A stretch of DNA of 64,000 nucleotides from an uncultured Polaribacter sp. (GTDB taxonomy: Bacteria > Bacteroidota > Bacteroidia > Flavobacteriales > Flavobacteriaceae). Of the stretch, positions 27,835 through 34,861 are shown one piece after another. How positions within the stretch are numbered: position 1 is the stretch's first letter; each line of letters opens with the position of its first letter. The stretch is from NCBI RefSeq assembly GCF_947503875.1, contig NZ_CANNFH010000002.1, forward strand, positions 1 to 64,000, in the 5' to 3' direction. Both the position numbers and the translations under genes were made by a program. The notes beneath the pieces are model-generated. The model worked only from the letters and a program-made list of their open reading frames with translations, ran no database searches and was not told the origin of the DNA.

Positions 27835-28962
27835 ATGAAAATTAAATTAATTGCAGTATTTATAATAGTACTCGGTTTTTTGTCTTGCGAGAATCAAGAA
27901 ACTGTTTTTGAAGATTTTGACACGCAGTCTGTGTTTTTTCCTTTTCAAACCCCTGTAAGAACGATAGTTCAGGGAGATTTCGACTTAGGATTCAATGACA
28001 ATGATAATCAAGGTCGTTTTGAGATTGGTGTGGTAATGTCTGGTGTTGTAGAAAACAGAGAGGATAGAAGTGTTAGCTTTGAACTTGCACCAGAATTAAT
28101 TGACGCTAGTTTATTAGGTGTAGACACGGTTAATGTACAAGCACTGCCATCATCTTATTATACGATAGAGCAAGAAAGTCCTGTGATAATCCCGTCTGGT
28201 TCTACAGATGGTCGTATAGGAATTCAGTTAAATGATGCATTTTTTGATGACCCGTTGTCGTACGCTCCTTTTGGAGAGGCGCATTACGTGATTCCATTAA
28301 GAATTACACAAATCCAAAACTTAGATTCGCTTTTAACAGGCATTCCTATTGTTGATAATCCTATTAGAATAAATGATGCGGATTGGAATCCTGCTCCTAA
28401 AGATTATACACTTTTTGGTATTAAATTTATAAATAAATACAGCGGAGTTCATTTACGTCGTGGAGCAGATAGAATTGTAGGAACCTCAGTTTTCAATGAT
28501 TTTTCGGGTACACCAGAAACTACCCCAATTGACACCACATCTGTTTATCGTGCAGAATTTGTTGTACAAGATGAACTAGCTCCAGTAGTTACTAAAGGAC
28601 GAAGTAAGGCACAGGTTTTTAACCGTGTTAGAAGAGGTAATATTGCAAGTAATGCAGAAGTTTCGTTAATTCTAGATTTTAACGATAATGGTGACATTAC
28701 AGTGTCTAGTGCAGAGGATGAACCTCTTGTAGTAACTGGAACTGGAAGATGGTTAGAAGATGGTGATGAATGGGGTGGTGAGCCACGTAATGTAATTTAT
28801 TTAGAGTACGAATACAGAGATGTAGAAGTAGTGCAAGACATATTTTTTGGAACTGTAAGATCAGAAACAACAGTGGATTTACTGCATACTGTAAGAGATA
28901 CTTTGGTTATGAGAAATAGAGATGTTAGATTTGAAGAATTTACTGTTAATTTAGAGAGATAG
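27835..28962 (+). CDS. DUF1735-type surface lipoprotein (SusE/F position)
   Basis: The 375-residue lipoprotein has lipobox FLSC (Cys18) and ENQETVFEDFDTQSVFFPFQTP after it. It carries a beta-sandwich N-terminal region resembling DUF1735 (BT_3987-like N-terminal domain; IVQGDFDLGFNDNDNQGRFEIG) and a second beta-rich part around GVHLRRGADRIVG and VVTGTGRWLEDGDEWGG. Proteins at this position after SusD usually bind glycan at the cell surface. It is the last gene of the operon and is followed by a terminator. I base the domain name on pattern recall. Confidence 0.75.
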   Translation: MKIKLIAVFIIVLGFLSCENQETVFEDFDTQSVFFPFQTPVRTIVQGDFDLGFNDNDNQGRFEIGVVMSGVVENREDRSVSFELAPELIDASLLGVDTVNVQALPSSYYTIEQESPVIIPSGSTDGRIGIQLNDAFFDDPLSYAPFGEAHYVIPLRITQIQNLDSLLTGIPIVDNPIRINDADWNPAPKDYTLFGIKFINKYSGVHLRRGADRIVGTSVFNDFSGTPETTPIDTTSVYRAEFVVQDELAPVVTKGRSKAQVFNRVRRGNIASNAEVSLILDFNDNGDITVSSAEDEPLVVTGTGRWLEDGDEWGGEPRNVIYLEYEYRDVEVVQDIFFGTVRSETTVDLLHTVRDTLVMRNRDVRFEEFTVNLER

Positions 28963-29022
28963 TAAGATAATTTATAAGCAATATTTCATTGTATATAATA
29001 TTTTTAACTATATATTAGGTAT

Positions 29023-29060
29023 TAAAACCTTTCATTATACTCATAATGAAAGGTTTTTCT
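29023..29060 (+). terminator. Intrinsic terminator of SusCD operon
   Basis: AAAACCTTTCATTAT and ATAATGAAAGGTTTTT form a 14-15 bp stem with a short loop and T-rich tail. Confidence 0.9.
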
Positions 29061-29314
29061 TTTTACAATAGCAATAGATATTGTTTACTACAAAAAATAA
29101 GGTTTTTCAAAAAGAATTGTGTAACATGAATCTATTTTTGTGCGCAATTAGAAAAAGATACACTAAATATTTTATTGTTCAATTATAACTCTTTATGTTG
29201 TGTTGGTTATTATTGTTTTCATCTTTTTCTATTCGAGGTTATAAATAAATTTACAGGATAATGTAAGGTGCTAATAGTAAGTGTGTTGTAATAGAATAGA
29301 ATTAAAAAAAAATA

Positions 29315-29359
29315 CAGTATTGTGCAGGATACATTTATAATTTTATTGGTATATATTTA
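29315..29359 (+). promoter_or_regulatory. Shared 18-bp element (site 4) and -7 box
   Basis: CAGTATT-GTG-CAGGATAC at 29315-29332, then 19 bp, then TATATTTA at 29352-29359. It serves the small T9SS protein at 29386. Confidence 0.8.
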
Positions 29360-29385
29360 TCGAATAATCTAATAAATATATAATT

Positions 29386-30324
29386 ATGAAAAAAATTACA
29401 TTTAAAAATTTATTGACCTTGGCATTATGTGCTTTCGCTTTTCAAGTACACGCACAGGTGGATTTTCAATCAAAAACTTTCTACAAATTAAGAACAGCAT
29501 TAGCATCACCTGACGAATATAACACGGCAGTAAAAGATGGTGAAGAAAAAGTGCCTCCATTTGTTGATCAATTTGTTTATGCAACCATTGATCCAGGTAA
29601 AAACGCTTTACCTTTAACACCATTAAATACAGATAATCCAGATCTTCAGCTTTTTGCGTTTGTAGAGCTTGTTGGACAAACTGTAGAGTATCCTGCAGAA
29701 TCAGGGCAAATGAATCAAATTTATAATATTGTGAGCAAATTTGAAGGAGCAGGAAACGGAAACGGTGTTTTAGAATTAAATGAAATAGGTATAGCATCAA
29801 GTAGAACAAGAATTAGAGGGAATGCTTTTCCTTATGACGAAGATGTGGCGAAATTTATAGTTGTTGAGGCATCTCAAGACGATAATGAATCATCTTATCA
29901 ATTAATTAACGCGGCTACTATTGGAGCTGCATCACAACCTAATAGAGCTATTCAGCCTGATACAAATTATGAATGGTTAAATTTTCATACTGTAGATTTA
30001 GGTGCTTTAGATGGAGCTAGACCAAGAATAGAGCAATTTGTTTTTGAAACTGAAACAGGAGAACAGGTGTTAAGTAACGAGCAATTTGATGTGAGTTCTA
30101 TTTTTATTGCAAACCCTGTAAAAAACACTTTAAGTGTAAAAGGTATTACTGATAATGTAAAGCAAGTAACTGTGTATTCAGTTCTAGGTCAGCAAGTGTT
30201 ATCAAGAAAAGTTACAGCACAGTCTACTTTAGATGTAGATGTTAGTGGATTAACAAGTGGTATGTATCTTGTAAAATTAACAGGAGACAATGGTTCTTTT
30301 ACTAAGAAAGTTATAAAAGAATAA
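29386..30324 (+). CDS. Small T9SS-secreted protein of unknown function (first)
   Basis: The 312-residue protein has a signal peptide (to about residue 24, ending VHAQ), about 200 residues of unrecognised beta-rich sequence beginning VDFQSKTFYKLRTALAS, and a C-terminal T9SS type A sorting domain from about residue 238 (FIANPVKNTLSVKG ... SFTKKVIKE). The central part (ESSYQLINAATIG and similar) weakly resembles beta-trefoil (ricin-like) lectin segments seen more clearly in the 50210 protein; this is a guess. It has its own promoter with the shared element and its own terminator, so it is a single-gene unit of the locus, probably a surface glycan-binding factor. Confidence 0.7.
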   Translation: MKKITFKNLLTLALCAFAFQVHAQVDFQSKTFYKLRTALASPDEYNTAVKDGEEKVPPFVDQFVYATIDPGKNALPLTPLNTDNPDLQLFAFVELVGQTVEYPAESGQMNQIYNIVSKFEGAGNGNGVLELNEIGIASSRTRIRGNAFPYDEDVAKFIVVEASQDDNESSYQLINAATIGAASQPNRAIQPDTNYEWLNFHTVDLGALDGARPRIEQFVFETETGEQVLSNEQFDVSSIFIANPVKNTLSVKGITDNVKQVTVYSVLGQQVLSRKVTAQSTLDVDVSGLTSGMYLVKLTGDNGSFTKKVIKE

Positions 30325-30345
30325 ATAGAAATAACTAATTTTTTT

Positions 30346-30390
30346 AAATCGATATGTTGTCTTGCTTAAAAGAATATATCGATTTTTTTT
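30346..30390 (+). terminator. Intrinsic terminator
   Basis: AAATCGATAT and ATATCGATTT form the stem, followed by a run of T. Confidence 0.75.
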
Positions 30391-30397
30391 ATATATT

Positions 30398-30442
30398 CAG
30401 GATTGTGCAGGATACTTAAAAAAATATGTTTACGTAATATTA
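30398..30442 (+). promoter_or_regulatory. Shared 18-bp element (site 5) and -7 box
   Basis: CAGGATT-GTG-CAGGATAC at 30398-30415, then 19 bp, then the weaker -7-like TAATATTA at 30435-30442. It begins only 8 bp after the preceding terminator. Confidence 0.75.
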
Positions 30443-30472
30443 TTCTATATTAATTAAATTAAATTTTATCTT

Positions 30473-31357
30473 ATGAAAAAAATTACATTATTATTAGTAA
30501 TAACTTTAATTACATTTGTATCTCAAGTACAAGGACAAGTTGGTGACCTAGATGCTGGTGGTTACGGTTTTTTTAATGCAGCAACACCTGGAACTTGGAA
30601 AATTAAATTATTAGAACAAATTGGTGGTGAAGAACTTTTTTTAACAGTAAACAATGAGCTTAAAGCTGTATGGACTTCAGAAATGACTGGTGATAATCCT
30701 GCTCAACTTTGGGTTATTACTAGTAATCATCCAACGCTTGATCAAGATGGCAACGCTTATTCTTATATTACTTCTGCAGTTCCTAATATTGGGGTTTTAA
30801 AAGCAGATGTTAATACCGATGCTACACCAGATGTAATAGTTGGTACTAGTACTGGGTTAGATTCTGAGCAATCTGCATGGCAATTTAGAAAGTTTCATCA
30901 GTCTGAGCCTGACTTTACTAAAAATAGTGAGTTAGCAGGCCAAAATACAATTTTTCTTCAAGGTAGTAGAGAGGGTACGCCTTGGGAATCAGCAAATAAC
31001 GCAATCAGATTAGGTGTAACAGTTGAAAAGGATGCGACAATTCAGCTAGATGGATCTGCTTATGCACTTAGATTTAAGTTGATAGAAGCTGCTACAGCAA
31101 GTGTAAATACTTTTGGTTTAGATGCATTCACTGTATTTACTTCTAGTAATGACCAATTAACTATTAAAGGTGCTACTTCTAAAGTAAAAGAAGTTTCTCT
31201 TTATTCTGTATTAGGTAAAAAAGTATTATCGAAAACAGTTAACAACGCAAATGGAGAAATCAACATTAACATTAACTCTTTATCTACTGGTTTATACATT
31301 GTAGAAATTAATGGAAATAATGGAGAGAGATTAACTAAAAAGGTGATTAAGCAATAA
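30473..31357 (+). CDS. Small T9SS-secreted protein of unknown function (second), ricin-like pattern
   Basis: The 294-residue protein has a signal peptide (ending VQGQ at about residue 22), a roughly 190-residue domain and a T9SS type A sorting domain (from about residue 220: FTVFTSSNDQLTIKG ... LTKKVIKQ). The domain starts GTWKIKLLEQIGGEELFLTVN and contains AQLWVITSN and WQFRKF, spaced like the repeated strand and Q-x-W motifs of ricin-type beta-trefoils. It resembles its upstream neighbour in size and layout but not closely in sequence. It has its own shared element and terminator. A role in holding polysaccharide at the cell surface is inferred from position. Confidence 0.68.
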   Translation: MKKITLLLVITLITFVSQVQGQVGDLDAGGYGFFNAATPGTWKIKLLEQIGGEELFLTVNNELKAVWTSEMTGDNPAQLWVITSNHPTLDQDGNAYSYITSAVPNIGVLKADVNTDATPDVIVGTSTGLDSEQSAWQFRKFHQSEPDFTKNSELAGQNTIFLQGSREGTPWESANNAIRLGVTVEKDATIQLDGSAYALRFKLIEAATASVNTFGLDAFTVFTSSNDQLTIKGATSKVKEVSLYSVLGKKVLSKTVNNANGEINININSLSTGLYIVEINGNNGERLTKKVIKQ

Positions 31358-31390
31358 TCTTTTAGTACATCAAACACTATTTTTACGAGA

Positions 31391-31430
31391 AATCATTCTA
31401 TCCTTAAAAAGATAGAATGATTTTTTTGTT
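31391..31430 (+). terminator. Intrinsic terminator
   Basis: Perfect 12-bp stem AATCATTCTATC / GATAGAATGATT, 8-base loop, then T-rich tail. Confidence 0.88.
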
Positions 31431-31499
31431 TAAAAAAATCATTTATTTTGAAAAAAATAAAAGCAAGAACTTCATTTTTTACAATTTAACATTTTCTAA

Positions 31500-31544
31500 A
31501 CAGACACTACAAGATAAACATTACGCTTTTTAATTTTATTTTTA
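31500..31544 (+). promoter_or_regulatory. Degenerate shared element (site 6) and -7 box
   Basis: At 31507-31517 CTACAAGATAA matches 8 of 11 bases of the core GTACAGGATAC. TATTTTTA at 31537-31544 is a good -7 box at exactly the standard 19-bp distance. It was recognised because of that spacing; it is probably a weaker site. Confidence 0.55.
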
Positions 31545-31567
31545 GAGCATTACTTAATTTATGCATT

Positions 31568-33778
31568 ATGACTAAAATTATTAAAAATAAAGGGTTTTCG
31601 CTACTGCTTATCTTTCTGTTAATAAGCTATAATTCTTTTTCTCAAGTAACTTTAGAAAAGGAAGTGAAAATTACAGATATTGGTTTACATTTTAATGGCC
31701 GACAAATAGATAGAAGTCTTACTACTAATAATGGCAACCCAGATTCTTACGATTTTGTTTTTGGTAGGGCAATTTCAGCAAGAACAGATGGAGATTCTGT
31801 TCAGAAATATGGGAACTACATTTTTTTGACTTGGTATAAAGGAGGTAAAATGGAAAGAAATGTGATGCTTTCGCGTTACAACTTAATTACGGGTAATATT
31901 GTTACTATAGAATTTCCTCACAGACATACAGGCTATATCAACCAATGGTGGTTAGGAGAATCTCACAATTATATCTCAGTTGCTGTAAGTCCAATAGATG
32001 GTTCTATCCATTTATTATATGATATGCATGCTTACAGCAGAACAAGACCTAGAGACGGTAGTTTTAGTAAAGACTATTTTAGGTATTCTTATTCAGTAAA
32101 AAATGCAGCATTATTACCAGATGACGAGTTTACAATTGATAAGTTTATAGAAAAACCAAATGCACCAGGTACATACAGGCATTTATCATTAAATAGTGGT
32201 AGACCAGGTTTCCCTGTTGAAGAATATGCAAAATACCAAGCATTAACCTACCCACGTTTTTTTATAAATGATGCAAACGAATTGTTGATGTACATACGCG
32301 AAGGAGGAAATAATAACGGAGCTTATAAGTTCACAAAATACGATGCAAATACGTCAACTTGGTCAAATTTTACCAATTTTAATGTATTAAATGCTAGAAG
32401 ACAATCTGGCATAGAACACAACTGGGGGCTTTATGGAACCATAAAATATGTAAACGGTAAAATTAGAATAGGTTTTCAGCGTAGGTCTGGAGACAATAAC
32501 GATAAATATGTGTTCCAAAATGGAGTATATTATGCGTATTCAGATAATCAAGATGGCTCAGACAGTTGGAAAAATCATTCTGGTGAACCTTTTTCTGTGC
32601 CACTTTTTGATGCTGATAAGATAAAAGTAATGGAACCTGGAGATTATGTGCCAACGACACAACAAAATAAAGTACGTATTGTAGATGGTTTTGATTGGAC
32701 CGTAACAGAAAATGAAGACGTACATATTATAAGTAAAGTAAGAGACACTCAAAATAACATCACTAAAAATTTACATACTTATAAACCCGCAGGTGCAACA
32801 GATTTTATTACTTCAGAAGATTTTTCTGGTGGCTCTGCAATTTATACCTCTGGAGAAAGCATCTTTCTTATTGGTTTAAAAAATAATAGAGTGTCTATAG
32901 AAAAAGCAGCAGGAGGAACTAATAATTTTACAACTGTTTATGAGGCTACTTCTGGTAAAAGGTTTGAGAATGGTAGAGTATATATTAACGATGGAAAGCT
33001 ATATTACTTTTTATTAGAAAGAGGAACTAGTAGTGCAAGGCCTTTGTATTTGCAAGTTATAGATTTAGACATACCAGCTACAGATCCTACTTTACCTTCA
33101 AACTTTACAATTCAAGCGCTTGGAGAAACCTGTGCAAATGCAGAAAATGGTTCCTTAATTATTAATGCTGCTGCAACCCATAGTTATATGGCAACTATTA
33201 ACAATGTAGCGTATGAATTTACTAAGAATACCACTATAGAAAATTTAAGTCCTGGTACTTATGATATTTGTATTGATGTTGTAGGGAAAGATCATACTAG
33301 TTGTTACCAAGTAAGTATAGAAGAGGCAGCAACTTTGTCTGCAAAAATAGACGTGAGTAAGCGTGCTGCACAAGTTTCAGTGGCATCAGGTACAGCACCA
33401 TATACAGTTATTAAAAATGGAATAAAAATATTGGAGACCAACCAAACCAATTTCTCTGTACCTGTAAATAATGGAGATACTATTCAGGTTAAAAGCAAAG
33501 AAGCTTGCCAAGGAGAAATGTCTAAAACTATTAATTTATTAGAAGATGTTAAAGCATACCCTAATCCTTCTAATGGTCTTTTTGAATTGTTTATTCCCAA
33601 TGATATAACTACTATAGCTATAGAAATTTATAATGTGCAATCACGTTTATTAGTTGCTAAAACGTATCAAGTAACTAATGGGAAGGTACAATTAGATTTA
33701 CAAAATCGTCCTAAAGGCATGTATTTTGTAAAAGTAAACTCAAGTAAACCAGTATTTGTTAAAGTAATAAAGAAATAA
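31568..33778 (+). CDS. Putative ulvan lyase, BNR_4-type beta-propeller with T9SS sorting domain
   Basis: The 736-residue protein has a signal peptide to about residue 26 and then a propeller of about 470 residues resembling BNR_4 (PF15892) and the PL24/PL25 ulvan lyases. Two His residues that look catalytic, H133 in GESHNY and H154 in YDMHAYSRTRP, are 21 residues apart, the spacing I recall for the catalytic His pair of PL24 enzymes. Other conserved stretches are HNWGLYGTIKYVNGKIRIGFQRR and FDWTVTENEDVHIISKVRD. Residues about 510-655 form an Ig-like/SprB-like region, followed by a T9SS type A sorting domain. The family cuts rhamnose-3-sulfate to glucuronate/iduronate links by beta-elimination. 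It should be secreted or surface-bound. It is about 60% similar by eye to the 34862 protein. Confidence 0.75.
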   Translation: MTKIIKNKGFSLLLIFLLISYNSFSQVTLEKEVKITDIGLHFNGRQIDRSLTTNNGNPDSYDFVFGRAISARTDGDSVQKYGNYIFLTWYKGGKMERNVMLSRYNLITGNIVTIEFPHRHTGYINQWWLGESHNYISVAVSPIDGSIHLLYDMHAYSRTRPRDGSFSKDYFRYSYSVKNAALLPDDEFTIDKFIEKPNAPGTYRHLSLNSGRPGFPVEEYAKYQALTYPRFFINDANELLMYIREGGNNNGAYKFTKYDANTSTWSNFTNFNVLNARRQSGIEHNWGLYGTIKYVNGKIRIGFQRRSGDNNDKYVFQNGVYYAYSDNQDGSDSWKNHSGEPFSVPLFDADKIKVMEPGDYVPTTQQNKVRIVDGFDWTVTENEDVHIISKVRDTQNNITKNLHTYKPAGATDFITSEDFSGGSAIYTSGESIFLIGLKNNRVSIEKAAGGTNNFTTVYEATSGKRFENGRVYINDGKLYYFLLERGTSSARPLYLQVIDLDIPATDPTLPSNFTIQALGETCANAENGSLIINAAATHSYMATINNVAYEFTKNTTIENLSPGTYDICIDVVGKDHTSCYQVSIEEAATLSAKIDVSKRAAQVSVASGTAPYTVIKNGIKILETNQTNFSVPVNNGDTIQVKSKEACQGEMSKTINLLEDVKAYPNPSNGLFELFIPNDITTIAIEIYNVQSRLLVAKTYQVTNGKVQLDLQNRPKGMYFVKVNSSKPVFVKVIKK

Positions 33779-33779
33779 A

Positions 33780-34481
33780 ATGAAAAACACATATTTATAT
33801 ACATTGGTAGTACTCTGTTTAATTATGTTTTCTTGTGGAGGAGAAGAAGGCTCAGAGGAAGTTCAAATAGAAGAAAATACAGCACCAACTGTTCCTAACA
33901 TGATATTTCCTCTAGAAAATGAAATTTGTACAGATAATAATGTTGTATTTCAATGGAGTGCATCTACAGATGCTGAAAGCAATAGAATAACGTATAGGAT
34001 AGAAGTTGCAGAAAATAGTTCTTTCTCGCCAATATTACACGTACAGGAAAGTTTTTCGGAATCAAGATTAATAAGTTTAGATAGAGGTAAAGCATATTAT
34101 TGGCGTATTAAAGCAGTAGATAGTAGAGCTGCAGCTAGTGAATATTCTGAGACAGTACCATTTTTAACAGAAGGAGAAGGTGTTTCTAATCATATCCCTT
34201 TTGCGCCAGCATTAGTAGCACCAGCATTAAATGCAGAAATTGATGCTACAAATGTAATTTTAAGTTGGACTTCATCAGATATAGATTCAGATCCACTAAC
34301 TTTTGATGTATTTTTAGATACAAATGAAAACCCAACTACAAAAGTAGCAGAGAATCAAACTGAAACCATTTATAATGCCACAAATTTATTACCATCTACA
34401 AAGTATTACTTCAGGGTAGTTGTAAAAGATGACAAAGGAGGAATTAGTACGGGGCAAGTTTGGAGTTTTAGTACAAAATAG
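33780..34481 (+). CDS. Lipoprotein with two fibronectin type III-like domains
   Basis: The 233-residue lipoprotein has lipobox MFSC (Cys19), then GGEEGSEEVQIEE, an acidic stretch typical of surface-export signals of Bacteroidota lipoproteins. Two FN3-like beta-sandwiches follow, each beginning with a PxxP segment and containing a YYWRIKAVD or YYFRVVVKDDKGG strand (about residues 38-130 and 137-233). There is no catalytic motif. It begins one base after the stop of the propeller lyase, so it is probably coupled to it and may tether or assist it at the surface. Confidence 0.78.
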   Translation: MKNTYLYTLVVLCLIMFSCGGEEGSEEVQIEENTAPTVPNMIFPLENEICTDNNVVFQWSASTDAESNRITYRIEVAENSSFSPILHVQESFSESRLISLDRGKAYYWRIKAVDSRAAASEYSETVPFLTEGEGVSNHIPFAPALVAPALNAEIDATNVILSWTSSDIDSDPLTFDVFLDTNENPTTKVAENQTETIYNATNLLPSTKYYFRVVVKDDKGGISTGQVWSFSTK

Positions 34482-34503
34482 AATCAAAAATTTAATAAAG
34501 TAT

Positions 34504-34541
34504 TAGCTGTTATCATCATCTTGATTTTAACAGCTTTTTTC
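34504..34541 (+). terminator. Intrinsic terminator
   Basis: AGCTGTTA and TAACAGCT form the stem, followed by T6. Confidence 0.7.
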
Positions 34542-34608
34542 GGTCTATAGAATAAACAAGCAATGGTTTGTTTACCAAACATTGTTATTTAGTTAATATT
34601 TGATATTC

Positions 34609-34749
34609 ATATCATTTCGCCTTAAATGAAGAAATCTTAAATTAAATACGAGATTTCTCATTACACTTCGTTTCGTTCAAAATAACCAACAACTAATTTT
34701 TAGCTATATAAAAATATAAACTGCAATAGTAATATCTAATTCGCGTTAA
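34609..34749. repeat. MITE-like dispersed repeat, copy B (left end missing)
   Basis: The sequence aligns along its length to 14366-14507, sharing ATCATTTCG, AAATTAAATA-GAGATTTCTCA, TAATTTTTAGCT and the right end TCGCGTTAA. The left terminal inverted repeat of copy A is not present here. Like copy A it lies between a terminator and a shared-element promoter. Confidence 0.65.
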
Positions 34750-34779
34750 AAATTGTTTTTGAAAACACTTATTTTCTAT

Positions 34780-34825
34780 CAGGACATAGCAAGATGGATT
34801 AGTGGTTTATTTATGGTTAACTTTA
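34780..34825 (+). promoter_or_regulatory. Degenerate shared element (site 7) and -7 box
   Basis: CAGGACA-TAG-CAAGATGG at 34780-34797 keeps the 10-bp period. The -7 box TAACTTTA lies at 34818-34825, 20 bp downstream. Confidence 0.6.
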
Positions 34826-34861
34826 TCAAATTCAAAATAGTATAAAAAAAATACCAAACAA

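Larger units (their letters stand above)
28963..29385. other. Intergenic region before first small T9SS protein
   Basis: It holds the operon terminator at 29023-29060 and the shared element with -7 box at 29315-29359. The 250 bases between are AT-rich with no ORF or repeat that I can see. Confidence 0.5.
34482..34861. other. Intergenic region with terminator, repeat copy and promoter
   Basis: It contains the terminator at 34504-34541, dispersed repeat copy B at 34609-34749 and a degenerate shared element at 34780. No gene is visible. Confidence 0.55.

Noticed and set aside
29402..29809. 135-codon minus-strand open frame inside the first small T9SS gene
   Set aside because: It is opposite a gene with clear signal peptide and sorting domain; the Leu-rich translation is typical of an antisense shadow.
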